From: Megamerina dolium
Taxonomy: Eukaryota; Arthropoda; Insecta; Diptera; Megamerinidae
DNA: 64,000 bases
Assembly: GCA_963854835.1 (NCBI GenBank)
Contig: OY978525.1
Location: forward strand, 71,289,628-71,353,627
Direction: 5' to 3'
The position numbers and the translations under genes were made by a program. The notes beneath the pieces are model-generated. The model did not search any database and was not told the DNA's origin. It saw only the letters and a list, made by a program, of their open reading frames with translations. Shown here piece by piece: positions 22,647 through 32,429 of this stretch (positions are counted from its first letter, which is position 1; each line of letters opens with the position of its first letter).

Positions 22647-24301
22647 ATGGCGATTTTGCTATTTTTAGAAAATCAACAGCAATTTAATGAAATAATTCTA
22701 TTGCTATTAAATAAATTAAAAAATAATACAATGCAACTAAAAGCTATATTAGATTGTAACGCAATACTACGAGCTGGGATTGCAATTGCTCAGTCAGACC
22801 TACGGGACATTTGGAAATTCGTAATTTTAAACAAGTATTTTTATTTGGTCTTCAATTCATAAATTGTGCCTTTTAAGGACCGAAGTGTGTCATTTTGGGA
22901 GCACGACGTCCGTGCAATGGACGACGCAAGATTTAGGGAAAACTTTCGTCTTGATAGAAGGGCCTTTCAAAAAGTATGCCATAAAGTAAGAAGTATTGAG
23001 AAAGTGGATAGCAATATGAGACATTGTATTCCACTCGAAAAGAGAGTAGCTATCGCACTCTTCTCATTGGGTTCGGCAGCAGAATACAGGACAGTTGCTA
23101 GTTTATTTGGCGTAGGGCGCAGTACCGTTGGCGAAATTGTTATGGATTTTTGCCATGCAGTATGCAATAATCTTGCGGACTGCATTAATACATACCCACC
23201 GCATCCACAAGAAATTAACAGAATCGTTGACGGATTCATGGAGCTGGGGTTCCCGCAATGCTTCGGTGCTGTAGATGGCTGCCACATTGAAGTTCAGCCC
23301 AGAAAAGAGGATGCAGAAGATTACTACAATTACAAAGGATGGTATTCGGTAGTTTTACTGGCAAGTTGTGACCACAGGTAAATTTTGGAATCTCATATAC
23401 ATGTATGTGTGTATATTTTGTAGTACTTTGCAGATCAAAGTATATAAACATTGGATCCACGGGGAGAAATAATTACTCGTATATATTTGGGTGGCGTAGC
23501 TCAGTGGTTATGATGCATAACAAATTTAATATCGATAAGATTTTTCTTTCGAACGGTACCCACCTGTCGGCAAGCAATTGGCAATTCTTCCGACAGTAAC
23601 AACTTGCCATGAAAAAGCTTCTAAAAAAAAAAAAGAACTCTGTGACAAAGCTCAGAAAAAGTGATGTCACAAGTGTTCTGCCGTTCGGAACCGGCTAAAA
23701 TAAGTAGGTCCATTCTAATACTGTCCAAAATTTAAGACGCACAACAGTAATGGAAGAGAAGCTCGGCCAATGAGCCCTTTGGGGCTTTAAGTGCCACATA
23801 TTTATTTATTATATATTTGAAAGCAGTTCGTTAAAGCATTTTCATGAACGGGCTGATATTATCGTACAAAACAGCAAAAATATTGACGGAACCAATGTAC
23901 ATATGCTACTTATTGGCGACTCGGCTTTTCGCTTATCACACTACATGATGAAACCGTATCCATTTGTAGCTAACCAATCGGCTGTGGAAAAACTATATAA
24001 CTATCGACTGTCCAAATGTCGTCGAGTGATTGAGAATGCTTTCGGTCAGCTTAAAGCTCGTTTCCGTAAAATAGGGAGAGGGTTACAAGTAGTGCCTAGA
24101 AATGTAAACGTGATAATAAGAGCGTGCTGTATTTTGCATAATTTTTTAAAGATTGAGAATGAAGAAGTTTCCTCCGTTTGGATGCAAGACGCAGCAGAAG
24201 ATGCAACAAGACATCAACCCAATAACACAACAAGGGTTGGAGAAAATGATCAAACAGCGGCGGCTATTAGGAATGCCATTGCTGAGTTTTCAAAATGGTA
24301 A
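22647..24301 (+). pseudogene. Harbinger (HARBI1-like) transposase, split by a SINE
   Basis: Three exons can be drawn: 22647-22820, 22878-23377 and 23434-24301. They are separated by two tiny GT-AG introns of 57 and 56 bases, with codon phase kept across both junctions. The helix-turn-helix region (VASLFGVGRSTVGEIV) precedes the nuclease domain, whose acidic residues are AVDGCHI, IGDSAFRLS and NAFGQLKARFRKI. The only lesion I can see is SINE copy 3 in exon 3. On either side of its 10-base duplication the reading frame agrees. The enzyme would cut and paste the transposon. Start choice is by frame continuity and similarity of layout. Confidence 0.85.
23490..23809 (+). mobile_element. tRNA-derived SINE, copy 3 (inside transposase)
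   Basis: It starts GGTGGCGTAGCTCAGTGG and ends GGGGCTTTAAGTGCCACATA and a short TTTATT tail, flanked by TATATATTTG at 23480-23489 and 23810-23819 (10-base target duplication). An internal deletion joins GGTTATG to ATGCATAAC and removes the anticodon arm and B box of the tRNA-like head. Confidence 0.9.
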
Positions 24302-24454
24302 TATACTGCTTTGCTTGCCGTAGTAATTATTTATTCCTATAAACTTTATATTCCCTTTTCCAAACACTTTCACATTTATTATATTTTAAAAATTTATTTT
24401 TAATAGTATAACTTTTTTTAAGAACTACATTCAGTCACACTATATACATACATT

Positions 24455-24655
24455 CAAAAACTCACTAATAACAAATTAAAAAATTAATTACAAAATTAAA
24501 AAATTCACTAATAATATACATAAAAAATTAAAAAATTCACTAATAACATACATAACAAAATTAAAAAATAATATATACTAATAATATACATAACAAAATT
24601 AAAAAATTTACTAATAATATACATAACAAAATTAAAAAATTCACTAATAATATAT
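24455..24655. repeat. AT-rich minisatellite, unit about 35 bases
   Basis: Five to six tandem copies of a unit built on TTCACTAATAATATACATAA-CAAAATTAAAAAA, with small length changes between copies. It lies between the two converging Harbinger genes. Confidence 0.85.
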
Positions 24656-24957
24656 CACATTTTTTCTAAAATAATTTTCATTATATTAATAAATTCTTTT
24701 GTGGATCTATTTTGTTCCTCGATGGCATTAACAACTTTCAACGGTGAGCTGCTCAATGGCAATATTGGCGATGATAGTGGCGGTAGCGTTTGGCATGGCT
24801 CATAATGTTGGGGCATCGGCAATTCTGATGAGCTGGCCACTGGCGAGGAGCGTAGATTGGATGTAGGTGATGGCGACGGCGGCATCTTCGATGACGATAT
24901 GTCCTGAAAATTAAAAGTTATACAGCTATTGAACTATAAAGATAATATATATATATA

Positions 24958-25030
<73 letters not shown>

Positions 25031-25573
25031 GATATTGAAATATTCTTATAAAATTCAAGCTTACCACAATAAACGACTCCAATACTTCAGCATTATTTAT
25101 GCTGTAGAGCCAATTATTTTATGGATAACATCGTAATGCTTCCGTTCAGGACTTCCCCCCGATGGCCCAACTTTTTTCCTTTCTTCTCTGCAATTTTACA
25201 AATTTTAATAGTGACAAAAAATTGTAATGTGGACGAATAACATACCTATATCTTTGAGTTAAATGTGAACCTTCTTCGCTGTAAATTTTGCGGACATTTT
25301 GTTTGAGATATCTGCATATAATGCAGATTGCGTCTGGTGCGACGTAAATCTCCGGCCCGTTCAGCCCACAAGTTCAGCAACTCGATTTCATCGCTGGTAC
25401 ACCAGAATTTTCGATGCTTGTTTTCTGCCAAATAAAAAATCAAAAAAAAAAATAGTTTTGTTAATATACATATTTGCATATATATTGTAACAAAAATAGC
25501 TCACTTCTCTTGTTGCGGTTTTTTCGTTATTTGAATTTCTTTTCTTCTTCTTCCTGTCAATGCAAATCACCAT
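24655..25573 (-). pseudogene. Harbinger Myb/SANT-like DNA-binding protein gene
   Basis: This is the usual second gene of Harbinger transposons, thought to help the transposase bind ends and reach the nucleus. Exons on the minus strand: about 25573-25507 (starts MVICIDRKKKKRN), about 25430-25253 (HRKFWCTSDEIELLNLWAER, the tryptophan-containing trihelix start), about 25195-25070 (GGSPERKHYDVIHKII) and about 24902-24655 (Ser/Pro-rich, ends in a short coiled helix). GT-AG junctions fit at most borders. Lesions: an in-frame TAA after KKVHI and a one-base frame change after IIGSTA. Confidence 0.7.
24946..25027. repeat. (AT)n microsatellite
   Basis: About 80 bases of TA repeat with one TTTA interruption near 24959, inside an intron of the Myb-like gene. 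Confidence 0.97.
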
Positions 25574-25757
25574 TCACCATAGCAACCAAATGCCAATTTT
25601 TAACGGAGTTGCCATGTCGAAATTAGTAAATTCAGCTAAATGCACGAAAATTTTGTGCATTTATTATGGCGTTAATGTGCATTTGTGTAAAGCAAATGCA
25701 TGAGTTAATGTCCATTAGGGCTGTTAATGCAAATTAAGGCTGCCGTCTGTCTAGCCT

Positions 25758-26362
25758 ATTAGTAGCTCCGATTTGCTGTAGTAGTGATGTGTAAGGTTGT
25801 TGTCGTTCTGGATGACGTTCACCCTAAAATCTGTTGTTGGTGTAGATGGTTGTTGTTTCGTTCGGTTCTCAAAAGATATAGATTTCAATACCTCTCCTTC
25901 GATATGTGTCTTATATTCTTGTGAAATTGTTGTAGACAATGATAAATCCGGGTATATTTCGTGATGTGCACACACACCACGAAATGTATCCAATTAGAGG
26001 GCAGGTGAAATTTTTCCTACGTAATCCACTTGTTGAATCACAAATAATTAAACGGAATTTAAATACTCAAATTTACACGGCACTACTTTATTATAGTACG
26101 AATCGAAGAAAATATGTTTCACAATTGCAATTAAAGTATATTTAAAATGTATAAGTTACTGTTAAAAACAGTCTTGAAAAATAAATATTTATATATATAA
26201 ATGACAAAAATGCGCGCACTGTCCTCGTGTAGGCAAAAATCAGAAAAGTAATAAAAGAACAAATAATCGAATGAACCATGCCAGTTCAACACAGATTAAG
26301 CCAGCAGTGCAACTCTCCTTCTACACCGAAATCCAGACAGTGCGCGCGATGTAATTTTCTGG
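25758..26362 (+). repeat. Gypsy-B 3' LTR, second part
   Basis: From TAGCTCCGATTTG onward this matches 34455-34975 at high identity (shared GTTGTTTCGTTCGGTTCTC, ATTAAACGGAATTTAAATAC, GCCAGCAGTGCAA and others). It has an extra segment of about 64 bases near 25954-26017, including a CGTG-TG/CACACG-type hairpin absent from the other copy. A 12-base inverted repeat GCGCGCACTGTC/GACAGTGCGCGC lies at 26212-26223 and 26336-26347. Similarity stops at about 26362. Confidence 0.7.
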
Positions 26363-26641
26363 CGTAGACATTCCGCTCCCTTTGCAGGATTACTGCAATT
26401 GGGACCTAAAGCCCACGCCAGAGACGGAGAGGGAGGGAAATAAATAAATTGAACTAAAATTAATATGAAACTAAAAACAGAATGATATAAAGACACATTC
26501 GACAAATTCAAACAAGTTAATATAATTCAAAAAAAAAAAAATAAAATTATGTAAAGGAAAATAATAAAAAAAAAAAAGCTTAAAGATACAATGCAGAAGA
26601 TATTTCAAAATTCAATATGCAATAAATAGCAAATATTAGTT

Positions 26642-27060
26642 CTAGTCATGGCGACTCCTTAAAATTGGCCAGACGTCGAATTCAGGTGTTGAAGTGACGG
26701 CATATTCCTGGGTGAAGATGCAAATGCTGGGTGGTTTTGCGCTCCCATTATCGCATTCATCGGGTAAAACGAAATCGTAGGTTGGGCGGTGCGCTGGATG
26801 TACACCACGAGTTGCGGAGCAACTGGTGACGCTGACAGCACCTTCATGCAGCCGCATGATATTGAGGCTGGTTGCTGTCGACGAGTAGGAGAGGACCGCA
26901 TTTCTTTGCCTCTGTGTATCATTTCGCGTTCGACCTGGTTTTTTTTGGTTTGTGGAGTAATGAATGGTGTTTCCTAGAACACTGCTGACATCGGGATGGA
27001 ACACTGCATCGAGCCACAGTGTGATTGTAGGCCAAACAATTGTAGAATTCAACTGTAGAT
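26642..27060 (-). pseudogene. BEL/Pao gag zinc-knuckle fragment
   Basis: Minus-strand translation shows a decayed knuckle array (YNCLAYNHTVARC, CQQCSRKHHSLLH) like that of BEL gag at 30340-30460 but clearly a different copy. Sequence toward 26642 has frame changes and matches the region between knuckles and protease only loosely (QRHQL...NSWCTSSAPP). It is joined directly downstream of the truncated BEL-A integrase, an order opposite to a normal element. This marks a rearrangement or insertion of a second element. Confidence 0.7.
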
Positions 27061-29806
27061 TGTAGATTCAACTCCTTCACGTATTTGACGCAGAAATTGT
27101 TCATTTTCTGCTCGTAGAGCCCGAGAAGCGCCTACAAAAAACGTTCCATTATCCGAGAAAATCAGGGTTCGACATCCGCGACATGAGAAGAAACGTGAGA
27201 AGGCGGCAAGAAATGTAGCAGTTGTCATGTCACTCGTCGCCTCAAGATGTATAGCCTTCGTTGCGAAGCATACAAAGACACACACGTAGCCCTTCGTAAT
27301 ACGACATTCGCGGCCCATGTACGCCTTAATATCAAAGGGCCCAGCGAAATCAACGCCGGTTGTGGAGAGTGGTCTAGAAAGAGAAGTGCGCTCAGGCGGC
27401 AACGCGGCCCTTATCTGAGTATAGTGTCTCTGCTTTTCTAGGAGGCAGGCCTTACATTTGTGTACCGTAGTTTTGACTAGGTTTTTCAATTTCAGTACCC
27501 GGAATTCCATGCGCAGCAAGCGCAGAAGCAATTGATTGGAGCTGTGTATGGAAATCAGATGCACGAATTCGACCAAAAGTTGTGTGAAGCGTCAAGCATA
27601 TGGAAGAAGTATTGGGAATCTTTCTCTGTAAGAGAGCGCTGGTGAATTCGCCAAGCGTCCATTCACACTCATTATACCTCGTGAATCGAGAACTGGATTG
27701 AGCGTCAGCATGTCGCTTTTCCTTATTCGATAAGTCCGCGTACTCCTGGGGGAAATGTCGCTGTTGGGATAACATAATCAGCCTATTACGTGTGAAAGTT
27801 ACTTCTTCAGCCGATATACTCAACGAAGCAAATCTACATTGAGTTTGTCGCGTAGCTTGGGAATTTTGAAAATATCGAAAGATATAAGATATAACGCGCA
27901 ATGCGCGAGAGAGAGTAGAGAACCGGTTCAAAATATCATCCGAATCTTCCGATCTCACGAAGTGAGATTTTACGACCCTAATCTCAGGAATGAGTACCAA
28001 ATCTGCATGAACCGTTCCCGTGGGCCAGCTTCGACATGGCCTCTTCAACCACGTAGGCCCATTACACCACAAAGTATTACCAGCGAGTTCTTTGGCAGTA
28101 GCGCCACGAGTTGCCAGATCGGCCGGATTCTCGAAGGAGATAACATGCCGCCAATTCGAATCCCCAACCTTTTCGATTATGGACAAAACGCGGTTTGCAA
28201 CGAACGTAGTCCAGTGACATGGCGGCTTCTGTAACAACGCTAGAACAATGGTAGAGTCGGTCCACGCATACAAACCATACTTTGATACATTTAGTTGCCG
28301 CATTAACGTATCAAACATCCGCGCTAATAATTCCGCGCCACAAAGTTCCAAACGGGGTAGCGAGAGCGTCTTAATGGGCGCAACGCGCGTTTTAGCTGTC
28401 AACAAGTTGCTGTATATCTCACCCGATGAACCTTCTACTCCAACATAAATTGCGGCTGCGTAGGCTTTCTCTGACGCATCGAAGAAACCGTGGAACTCGA
28501 CTGTGCAATCGGGACTGAACTCAACGAAACGAGGAATCCGTATGGTAGTCAGATTAGGATAATCTGACAAAAAAGTCTGCCACTTACGCAGAGTGAGTGG
28601 TTTAATTGACTCATCCCAATCAGTATGATCGAGCCACAACTGTTGCATTAACAATTCTGCAACGATAATCTTTGGCGCCAACCAGCCAGCAGGGTCAAAT
28701 AACTTTGCAACGATAGATAGAACTTCACGCTTGGTGAACGACGCCTTGTTTGGGAGGGGCCCAGGTGTAAAAAAGAAACAATCAGAACCAAAGTTTCATA
28801 TGAGCCCAAGGGTCTTCGCGGTACTTGCATCTGAGATACTCAAGAATTCCGAGTCTAGAAGATGCCCAAAGGGCATACCTTCCAGGATCCGTTGGTGGTT
28901 CGACGTCCATTTTCTCAAAGAAAATCCTGCGGTATGTAATACCGAAATGAGTTGGTCACGAGCTAGAATAGCTTCGTCCAACATATGAACTCCCGCAAGT
29001 ACATCATTTACGTACATAGAGTTTTGGAGAAGCAATGGGGTTAACTCGTTCGTTTTCTTTTGCTAGTTGTAATAACGTTCTGATAGTTAAATATGGCGCA
29101 CAGTTAACACCAAATGTCATAGTTTCCAGTTCGAAACTTTGAACATTTTCCGTTGGTGTTTTACGAAAATAGATACGTTGATAACACGTACGGTCAGGGT
29201 GTACGAGAAATTGACGATATATTTTCTCGATGTCGGCATTAAATACAAATCTTAAAAGTAGAACCATCAGGTCCGATTGAAGTACAGGCCCTGCGTACAA
29301 GACATCGTTTAAACTTTGGCCAGTAGTAGTACGTCACGAGGCGTTAAATACCACACGTAGTTTAGTGGTCGTACTGTCGGGCTTCACCACGGCATGGTGA
29401 AGCAGATAATAGTACGAATTGAATTCCGTAGAATCGTTCTTCTTGATTGGCTTCATATGCCCCAACTCAAGATATTCCAAAATGACGTTGTCATAGTTAA
29501 TTTTGAATTGTGGGACCTTAATTAAGCGCGCTTCATTTCGGAAAAATCGTGCCCGCGCCGAGTTGCGTGAGTCACTTAACGATAAATCCTCGGGAAACTG
29601 TCTCTTGAACGGCTGTGATACCACGAATCTGCCTTCTTGATTCCGAAACGTGGTCCTGTTGTAATAATCTTCTCAGTACGATTCTTCAGACGACTTTCGA
29701 TTAGCCGTTGAGATATCTTCCAATTCCCAGAGTTTGAATATTTGTCGTTCCAGGTTGAACCAAGAATTTCCTTACGAATTCCATCTAACATTATGGAGGC
29801 GTAGTC
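27061..29806 (-). pseudogene. BEL-A pol (RT, RNase H, integrase)
   Basis: Reading leftwards, pieces near 29600-29300 cover the RT start (VVSQPFKRQFPEDLSLSDSR, VKPDSTTTKLRVVFNAS). RT continues at about 29300-29000 (DIEKIYRQFLVHPDRTCYQR). The catalytic box reads YVND (about 29012-29023) where YVDD is expected. RNase H gives GFFDASEKAYAAAIYV and AWTDSTIVLALL within 28681-27452. Integrase gives LPPERTSLSRPLSTTGVDFAGPF and IFSDNGTFFVGA (27576-27061) and stops before its C-terminal part. Frame changes occur near 28650, 29000, 29300 and 29600, plus smaller ones. Confidence 0.85.
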
Positions 29807-29807
29807 G

Positions 29808-31344
29808 TCACCGCCCAGAACCAAATCCACAGGAGAGCTCTTGTGCAAATTCACATCTGCCAGCGAATTGTTCGCGTAAGTCTACTATAGACGAACAAGA
29901 TGGTAATTTTCCCGTCAGTTTCTTCAATATGTTCGCATCCACTTTTACTGAAACTTTGGAGTCGATCTGAGAACCGATCTCTAAGGAACTCATCTTCGAT
30001 GAATGTGCCGTCACCACCTCGTTCAGGCCAGTGACCTCAGTCCGAACATCACAAGCATGGAGGCGCAACCTGCTTCGTAAACGTTCATCCATAAAAGTAG
30101 CCTCCGATCCTGAGTCGATCAAAGCACGAGCTACGAAAGTAGTGTTATTATGCTTGATGTTTACAAACGCGGTTCCAAGTAGTACCGTACTGTTCCTCGT
30201 TGGATGGTATTTGTTGCCTGATAATGCATTACGTTCATCTTTTGACACGGCTTGCAGCTGAGATGTGAACGACTGCCGTGAGCTTTCAGCCGCAGCAGCA
30301 GACGTCGAGGGGGCTTGTTCTTGGTCCGAGTTGGTTGCTTTCTCAAACCTATGTAGTAAGGAGTGGTGCCTTTTTTTACATGCGGAGCATGAATATAAGC
30401 TTTTGCAAGCACTGTACTCATGAGAATTCGCGAAGCAATTTATACAGAGTTTGTGCCTTTTAACTACGTTGTAGCGATCCTCCACAGATAGTTTGAGAAA
30501 ATCAGGACAAGTTCTCAAATTATGTAGTTTTCTGTACAACGTGGTACGTATTAATCTTCTTCCGATTCAAGAGTCTGTAATCATTCAGTTGGGAACGTAT
30601 CAAAATCTCTCCAGAGAGATCTCACGTTTATTCCTAATAGATTGCTCCCATAGGCACAGGGTGGTGTCGGGGAGTTTCGTTGAACACAAATACACAAAAA
30701 TTGCATCCCACTGACTGGTATCGATATCTAACAATTGTAAATTGGTGATACAGTCATTGATTGTTCGTTGCAAGCGTTTTATATTCACACCAGTTTCGTG
30801 AACAACTGGCTGCAAATTAAAAAGAGCCTGCAATTGAATATTAACGAGAATTCGCTTATTCTCGTATCTTTCCTCAAGGTTATGCCACGCAATGATGAAG
30901 CCATCATTGGTCAACGGAGTTGACTCAATAATATTGTGAGCTTCACCTCGAGTCTTCTGAAGAAGGTGGTATAATAACGGTGGTATAACGGGCGATAACC
31001 GTGGATTGTTCCGGTATAATGCCGTAAACATATCCCGAAAACTGGGCCATGACACATAATCTCTATGGAAGTATGCTGTATCGAATATTGGCAGTTGAAT
31101 AGCAGGAATTTGCAAACTTTGGTGAGAGGAACTCTCAACGGGCGCATCCGCAACAACGGGAGATGACATGATCACAGTCAAATCATGAATGTGCGCGTTA
31201 ATATTCGCTCTATGTTGACTCGAAATCCTTCTTCTGCTCGTCAAGCGCATATGTGCTAAGAGTGTCGGTTTCTATGAGCTGGAAATACTTGTCGGTTTAT
31301 CCTATAACCTCAGCGGCAGCGTAAAAACGTTTAATATCCATCAT
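29808..31344 (-). pseudogene. BEL-A gag and protease
   Basis: The likely start is the ATG pair at 31339-31344 (MMDIKRFYAAAEVIG). An early stop and another near 31210 break the first part. The main gag domain is the one usual in BEL elements (FHRDYVSWPSFRDMFTALY, LQKTRGEAHNIIES, LEERYENKRILV) in 31250-30600. After a frame change come the knuckles CINCFANSHEYSACKSLYSCSACKKRHHSLLH, split over two knuckle units, then the aspartic protease ALIDSGSEATFMDERL (about 30100-30140). Confidence 0.87.
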
Positions 31345-32427
31345 CTTACTGATAACTCGTAGAGTTAAATCAGTACTGTACTGAAGAAAAAACGATATTA
31401 AAATACGAATTCGAATAATTCGTCGAGTTACAGCTCCAAATAGTATCTCGAAGCAATCGGAAAATTGCTCTAACAAAAATAAATGCTACAAGCTAGAGGC
31501 CGTGAAAACCGTTGAAAACTGCTAACTTTACGTAATTCGTATAATTACGGTAGCAGTGAAAGAAAGATGAAAACAAATATAATAAATGAAAGCGACTTAG
31601 AATAGTCTTGCTGATTGGGTATCAGATGTTCGATTCCTCCAAATGACGTAATCTTTATGAAAAGTTAACCGTATACCGTATCGCGTACGTATAGAGACGT
31701 ATTTAAATGGACGACCCCAAATAAACTTCTTGCAGTTGGTTGAAATTAGAAAACACAGTATAAATTCGATCGAATTCTAGAGTTTTAGTGTGATTACACG
31801 TTCAAAGCACGATGTACTGAATCTAGTACTCTATTTTGAGAGAGTAGATTTGTACAAGCACCATATACGATGTATGTGTGTATGCTTGTATATGCGGTCC
31901 AGCGAAACTGTCGTCCGTTTTATTGAATATATCGAGAAGGTATAATAATTGATAATGTGCGCACGTATAGAAACGTAAATTTCGGAAAAATCGTTCTATA
32001 GTACTTTGCAATGATTGTCCAAAGTAAGGACTCAGCTCGAAAAAAATTTAATTGTATTTAAGCTGATTTACTTACTCTATAATAATTTCGTTCAGTTAGA
32101 CACGCAATGATTTATTTGTTTCACACTAAAGATTTATGTAATAAATCACAAAAAAAATATAATATATTTAATATAATTTACACAAGTGAATCAAATGTAT
32201 CCAGAACGTACGTATACTTATTAATGATAAAATTAAGTAGATTATCCTTATTTGTTATTACTTTCTATCTTTATTTGTGTATGTATAATAACGCAATGTT
32301 CTCAAGTTACTAGAGTAAGTAAATTAAGTGATTGTGACAAAAAAAGAGGTTGCTTATGGTTCGCATATGAAGTAGCAGAACCAATGTATACGTGTATATT
32401 TTATTCTAATTATTACACAGTACGTTG
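31345..32427. other. No gene recognised; possible BEL-A leader/LTR
   Basis: This AT-rich kilobase lies upstream of BEL-A gag on the minus strand and should contain its leader and 5' LTR if they survive. I found no matching LTR partner in the window and no firm primer site. A CGAATTCGAATAATTCG palindromic stretch near 31407-31425 and short ORFs are the only other content. Confidence 0.4.
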
Positions 32428-32429
32428 TA

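Larger units (their letters stand above)
22504..25757 (+). mobile_element. PIF/Harbinger DNA transposon with two converging genes
   Basis: The ends form an imperfect terminal inverted repeat: the left AGACACGAACAAAATTAATT-TGCATTAA region matches the reverse complement of the right end (TTAATGCAAATTAAGGC...GTCT). Comparison with the uninterrupted repeat at 34421-34470 shows the insertion inside the Gypsy-B LTR, with a short TAG-type duplication at the junctions. Inside are a DDE transposase (plus strand) and a Myb/SANT-like gene (minus strand), the usual Harbinger pair. The exact end bases are uncertain by a few positions. Confidence 0.85.
19092..26362 (+). mobile_element. Gypsy-B long-LTR retrotransposon, decayed and interrupted
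   Basis: The order is truncated 5' LTR (19092-19492), tRNA-Lys-type primer site, gag, pol and 3' LTR beginning at 22304. A Harbinger transposon (22504-25757) splits the 3' LTR, which resumes at 25758 and fades at about 26362. A second LTR copy at 34421-35397 links the 5' and 3' LTR pieces. LTR length is therefore estimated at about 1.2 kb. A long LTR with a tRNA-Lys primer site recalls the Osvaldo/Ulysses lineage, a tentative assignment. Coding parts have many stops and most of integrase is deleted. Confidence 0.75.
27061..31344 (-). mobile_element. BEL/Pao retrotransposon BEL-A, internal region
   Basis: Gag, protease, reverse transcriptase, RNase H and integrase follow in order from right to left. 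The start is near 31344 (two consecutive ATGs). The integrase is cut off near 27061. No LTRs were identified: sequence right of 31344 is AT-rich without a matching copy in the window, and the left end runs into a foreign gag fragment. Many frame breaks make it inactive. Confidence 0.85.

Noticed and set aside
24455..24655. CRISPR-like regular repeats
   Set aside because: A eukaryotic AT-rich tandem minisatellite with no spacers and no cas genes.
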